From positions 124,001-188,000 of the forward strand of contig JANOSH010000022.1 of NCBI GenBank assembly GCA_031415695.1: DNA of 64,000 nucleotides, in the 5' to 3' direction. Positions 62,723 to 64,000 of the stretch are shown piece after piece. The stretch is from JANOSH01 sp031415695. Its GTDB lineage: Bacteria; Actinomycetota; Acidimicrobiia; Acidimicrobiales; Ilumatobacteraceae. Each line of letters opens with the position of its first letter. The first letter of the stretch is position 1. A program made the translations under genes and the position numbers. The notes under the pieces are model-generated. The model had not been told where the DNA came from. It saw nothing but the letters and a program-made list of their open reading frames with translations, and searched no databases.

Positions 62723-64000
62723 TGTCACGTCCATGGTCCGGCGCCTTCGAGCCGAGAATTCCGACTCTCAGAGTGTCGAAGCTAAATCCGCTGCAGGCGG
62801 TGTGCCCTCATCAATAGCAACGACGCTCTCAGCTTTCGCAAATATGCCCGGCGGAGGCGACATCGTGCTCGGCCTAGATGAGCGCAGCGGCTTTGCCGTC
62901 GTGCCCATCGACATTTCGGCGCTGAAGAAGGCCATTGCATCAATCGCCCGTCAGGCAGTAAAGCCACCGGTCACCATCGAGTTTGCGGAAGCTGACTTCG
63001 AAGGCGAGAGGCTTCTGATCATTCAAGTGTCCGAGATGTCGACCTCGGCCAAGCCGTGCGTTGTGAAGCGAACGGGCCGGGCCTACCTGAGATCGTGGGA
63101 CGGAGACTTTGAACTCTCGGAGGTCGAACTTCAAGGACTTCTCGTGAATCGAACCCAACCACGATTTGACACCCGACCGATCGACACGGCGACTCGAGAC
63201 GACCTGCAGCCCGACCTAATGGCCGACTACTTGCTCACAGCGAGGCTCACGGACCGCGGGCTGGCCCGGCTTGCCGACGACGAACTCGTCCTACGCAAGA
63301 CCGGTGTCGTAACCGTCGCTGGAACGCCGAGTGTGGCTGGTTTGCTCGCTCTTGGCGAATACCCGCAGGAGTGGTTTCCCAACTATGTAATTCAGGCAGC
63401 AGCAAGTCCGGAGCCCGGGTCTCCTGCGGGCACAAGAGTCGGGGATATCGCCCGATTCTCTGGACCCCTGCCACAGATGATCGACGATGCCCTTATATGG
63501 GTCGCAACCCACAGCCGTCACCGGATCGTTGATTCGGCGGATGGTCGGGTGCGTGATCAGTTCGACTTTCCGCCGAGTGCCGTCCGAGAGTTGCTTTCAA
63601 ACGCTCTCGTTCACCGAGACCTCGCCGAATGGTCTTGGTCGCGAGCCATTGAACTGCGGATAACCGATACCGAACTTAGACTGACTAACCCTGGCGGACT
63701 ATATGGCCTGACAGTCGCCCGCTTGCTTACCAACCAGTTGACATCGGCTCGAAACCTCACGCTCACCCGGATATGCCAATACATCAAGCTGCGAGACGGA
63801 CGAGTGGTCGAGGCGCTGGCCACTGGGATTCCCAAGATTCTCGAGGCGACCGTTGGTGACGGATTGCCTGCTCCTCGGTTTTTTGATCAGGCGATCAGCT
63901 TCACGGCCATCCTTACCCGGCCTGCCGGTTTGGCAACCACACCGCAGGTCAGCGCGGCGCCGAGAGAGCAAACGACCATCCCAGTGGTGACCGGCGCTGA
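62715..64000 (+). CDS. AlbA_2/HATPase regulator (3' end outside window)
   Basis: The frame is open from GTG 62712/ATG 62715 to the end of the window, at least 428 residues. VEAKSAAGGVPSSIATTLSA and FANMPGGGDIVLGLDE form the AlbA_2 (Schlafen-like) domain. The C-terminal half has SAVRELLSNALVHRDLAEWS and ELRLTNPGGLYGL, the HATPase_c_4 domain. This architecture is common in regulators linked to mobile and defence DNA. ATG 62715 lies six bases after TAACAT, inside the operator. It is probably self-repressing. Confidence 0.82.
   Translation, partial: MFDVTSMVRRLRAENSDSQSVEAKSAAGGVPSSIATTLSAFANMPGGGDIVLGLDERSGFAVVPIDISALKKAIASIARQAVKPPVTIEFAEADFEGERLLIIQVSEMSTSAKPCVVKRTGRAYLRSWDGDFELSEVELQGLLVNRTQPRFDTRPIDTATRDDLQPDLMADYLLTARLTDRGLARLADDELVLRKTGVVTVAGTPSVAGLLALGEYPQEWFPNYVIQAAASPEPGSPAGTRVGDIARFSGPLPQMIDDALIWVATHSRHRIVDSADGRVRDQFDFPPSAVRELLSNALVHRDLAEWSWSRAIELRITDTELRLTNPGGLYGLTVARLLTNQLTSARNLTLTRICQYIKLRDGRVVEALATGIPKILEATVGDGLPAPRFFDQAISFTAILTRPAGLATTPQVSAAPREQTTIPVVTGA

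Noticed and set aside
1..64000. tRNA or rRNA genes in the intergenic gaps
   Set aside because: No cloverleaf with a T-arm GGTTCGAATCC-like motif was found in the gaps I read; short ncRNAs cannot be excluded.

Overview
The window looks like a chromosomal segment of a high-GC actinomycete, most likely of the Acidimicrobiia (Ilumatobacter/Microthrix relatives). The grounds are a DUF222 (13E12-type) HNH protein with an actinobacterial LexA box, many genes whose start codon lies 6-7 nt downstream of a TAnnnT box (leaderless promoters), and actinobacterial-style lasso peptide genes. The taxon is an inference. No rRNA, tRNA, CRISPR array or intact transposase was seen.

Layout. 1-7.4 kb: a secreted LVIVD/PA-domain protein, a secreted BNR-repeat protein, two DUF234-type AAA ATPases and a MazF-type toxin-antitoxin (TA) pair. 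7.4-18.7 kb: an accessory region of small TA modules (XRE + nucleotidyltransferase twice, XRE-ImmA/IrrE + PIN, a truncated RelE-like pair) mixed with broken ones (HicB, AbiEi/AbiEii, DUF433/DUF5615) and short copied pieces of the neighbouring polysaccharide genes. One mosaic of three TA fragments occurs twice, 8.3 kb apart. 18.7-51 kb: a large capsule/exopolysaccharide locus with a membrane-bound sugar-nucleotide dehydratase, two Wzz-BY-kinase fusions, Wzx, Wzy, about seven glycosyltransferases, two class-B asparagine synthetases, two FkbM methyltransferases, UDP-GlcNAc 2-epimerase, UDP-ManNAc dehydrogenase, a two-domain oxidoreductase, a heparinase II/III-like protein and a WecA-like initiating transferase fused to a sugar-dehydratase-type sensor domain. 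These lie in several tightly packed operons with 4-nt overlaps.

51-62.6 kb: a RiPP locus that I read as a two-armed lasso peptide system. The plus-strand arm holds a PRMT-like methyltransferase with a PqqD-like tail, an HprK-like kinase, an asparagine-synthetase-type cyclase and a 47-aa precursor. The minus-strand arm holds a PqqD-like B1, a B2 protease, a second cyclase and a 38-aa precursor. The arms converge on a decayed gene. The two precursors share the same leader positions (Y6, P9, G15, T21) and the same predicted ring (Gly23 to Asp30, eight residues). An ABC exporter, an extra PqqD-like protein and a nucleotidyltransferase flank the arms.

62.6 kb to the end: a divergent AlbA_2/HATPase regulator whose promoter carries three copies of a 20-bp half-site. 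Operator-like inverted repeats at or over the promoter or start recur at several of the ATPase and TA genes, which suggests autoregulation.
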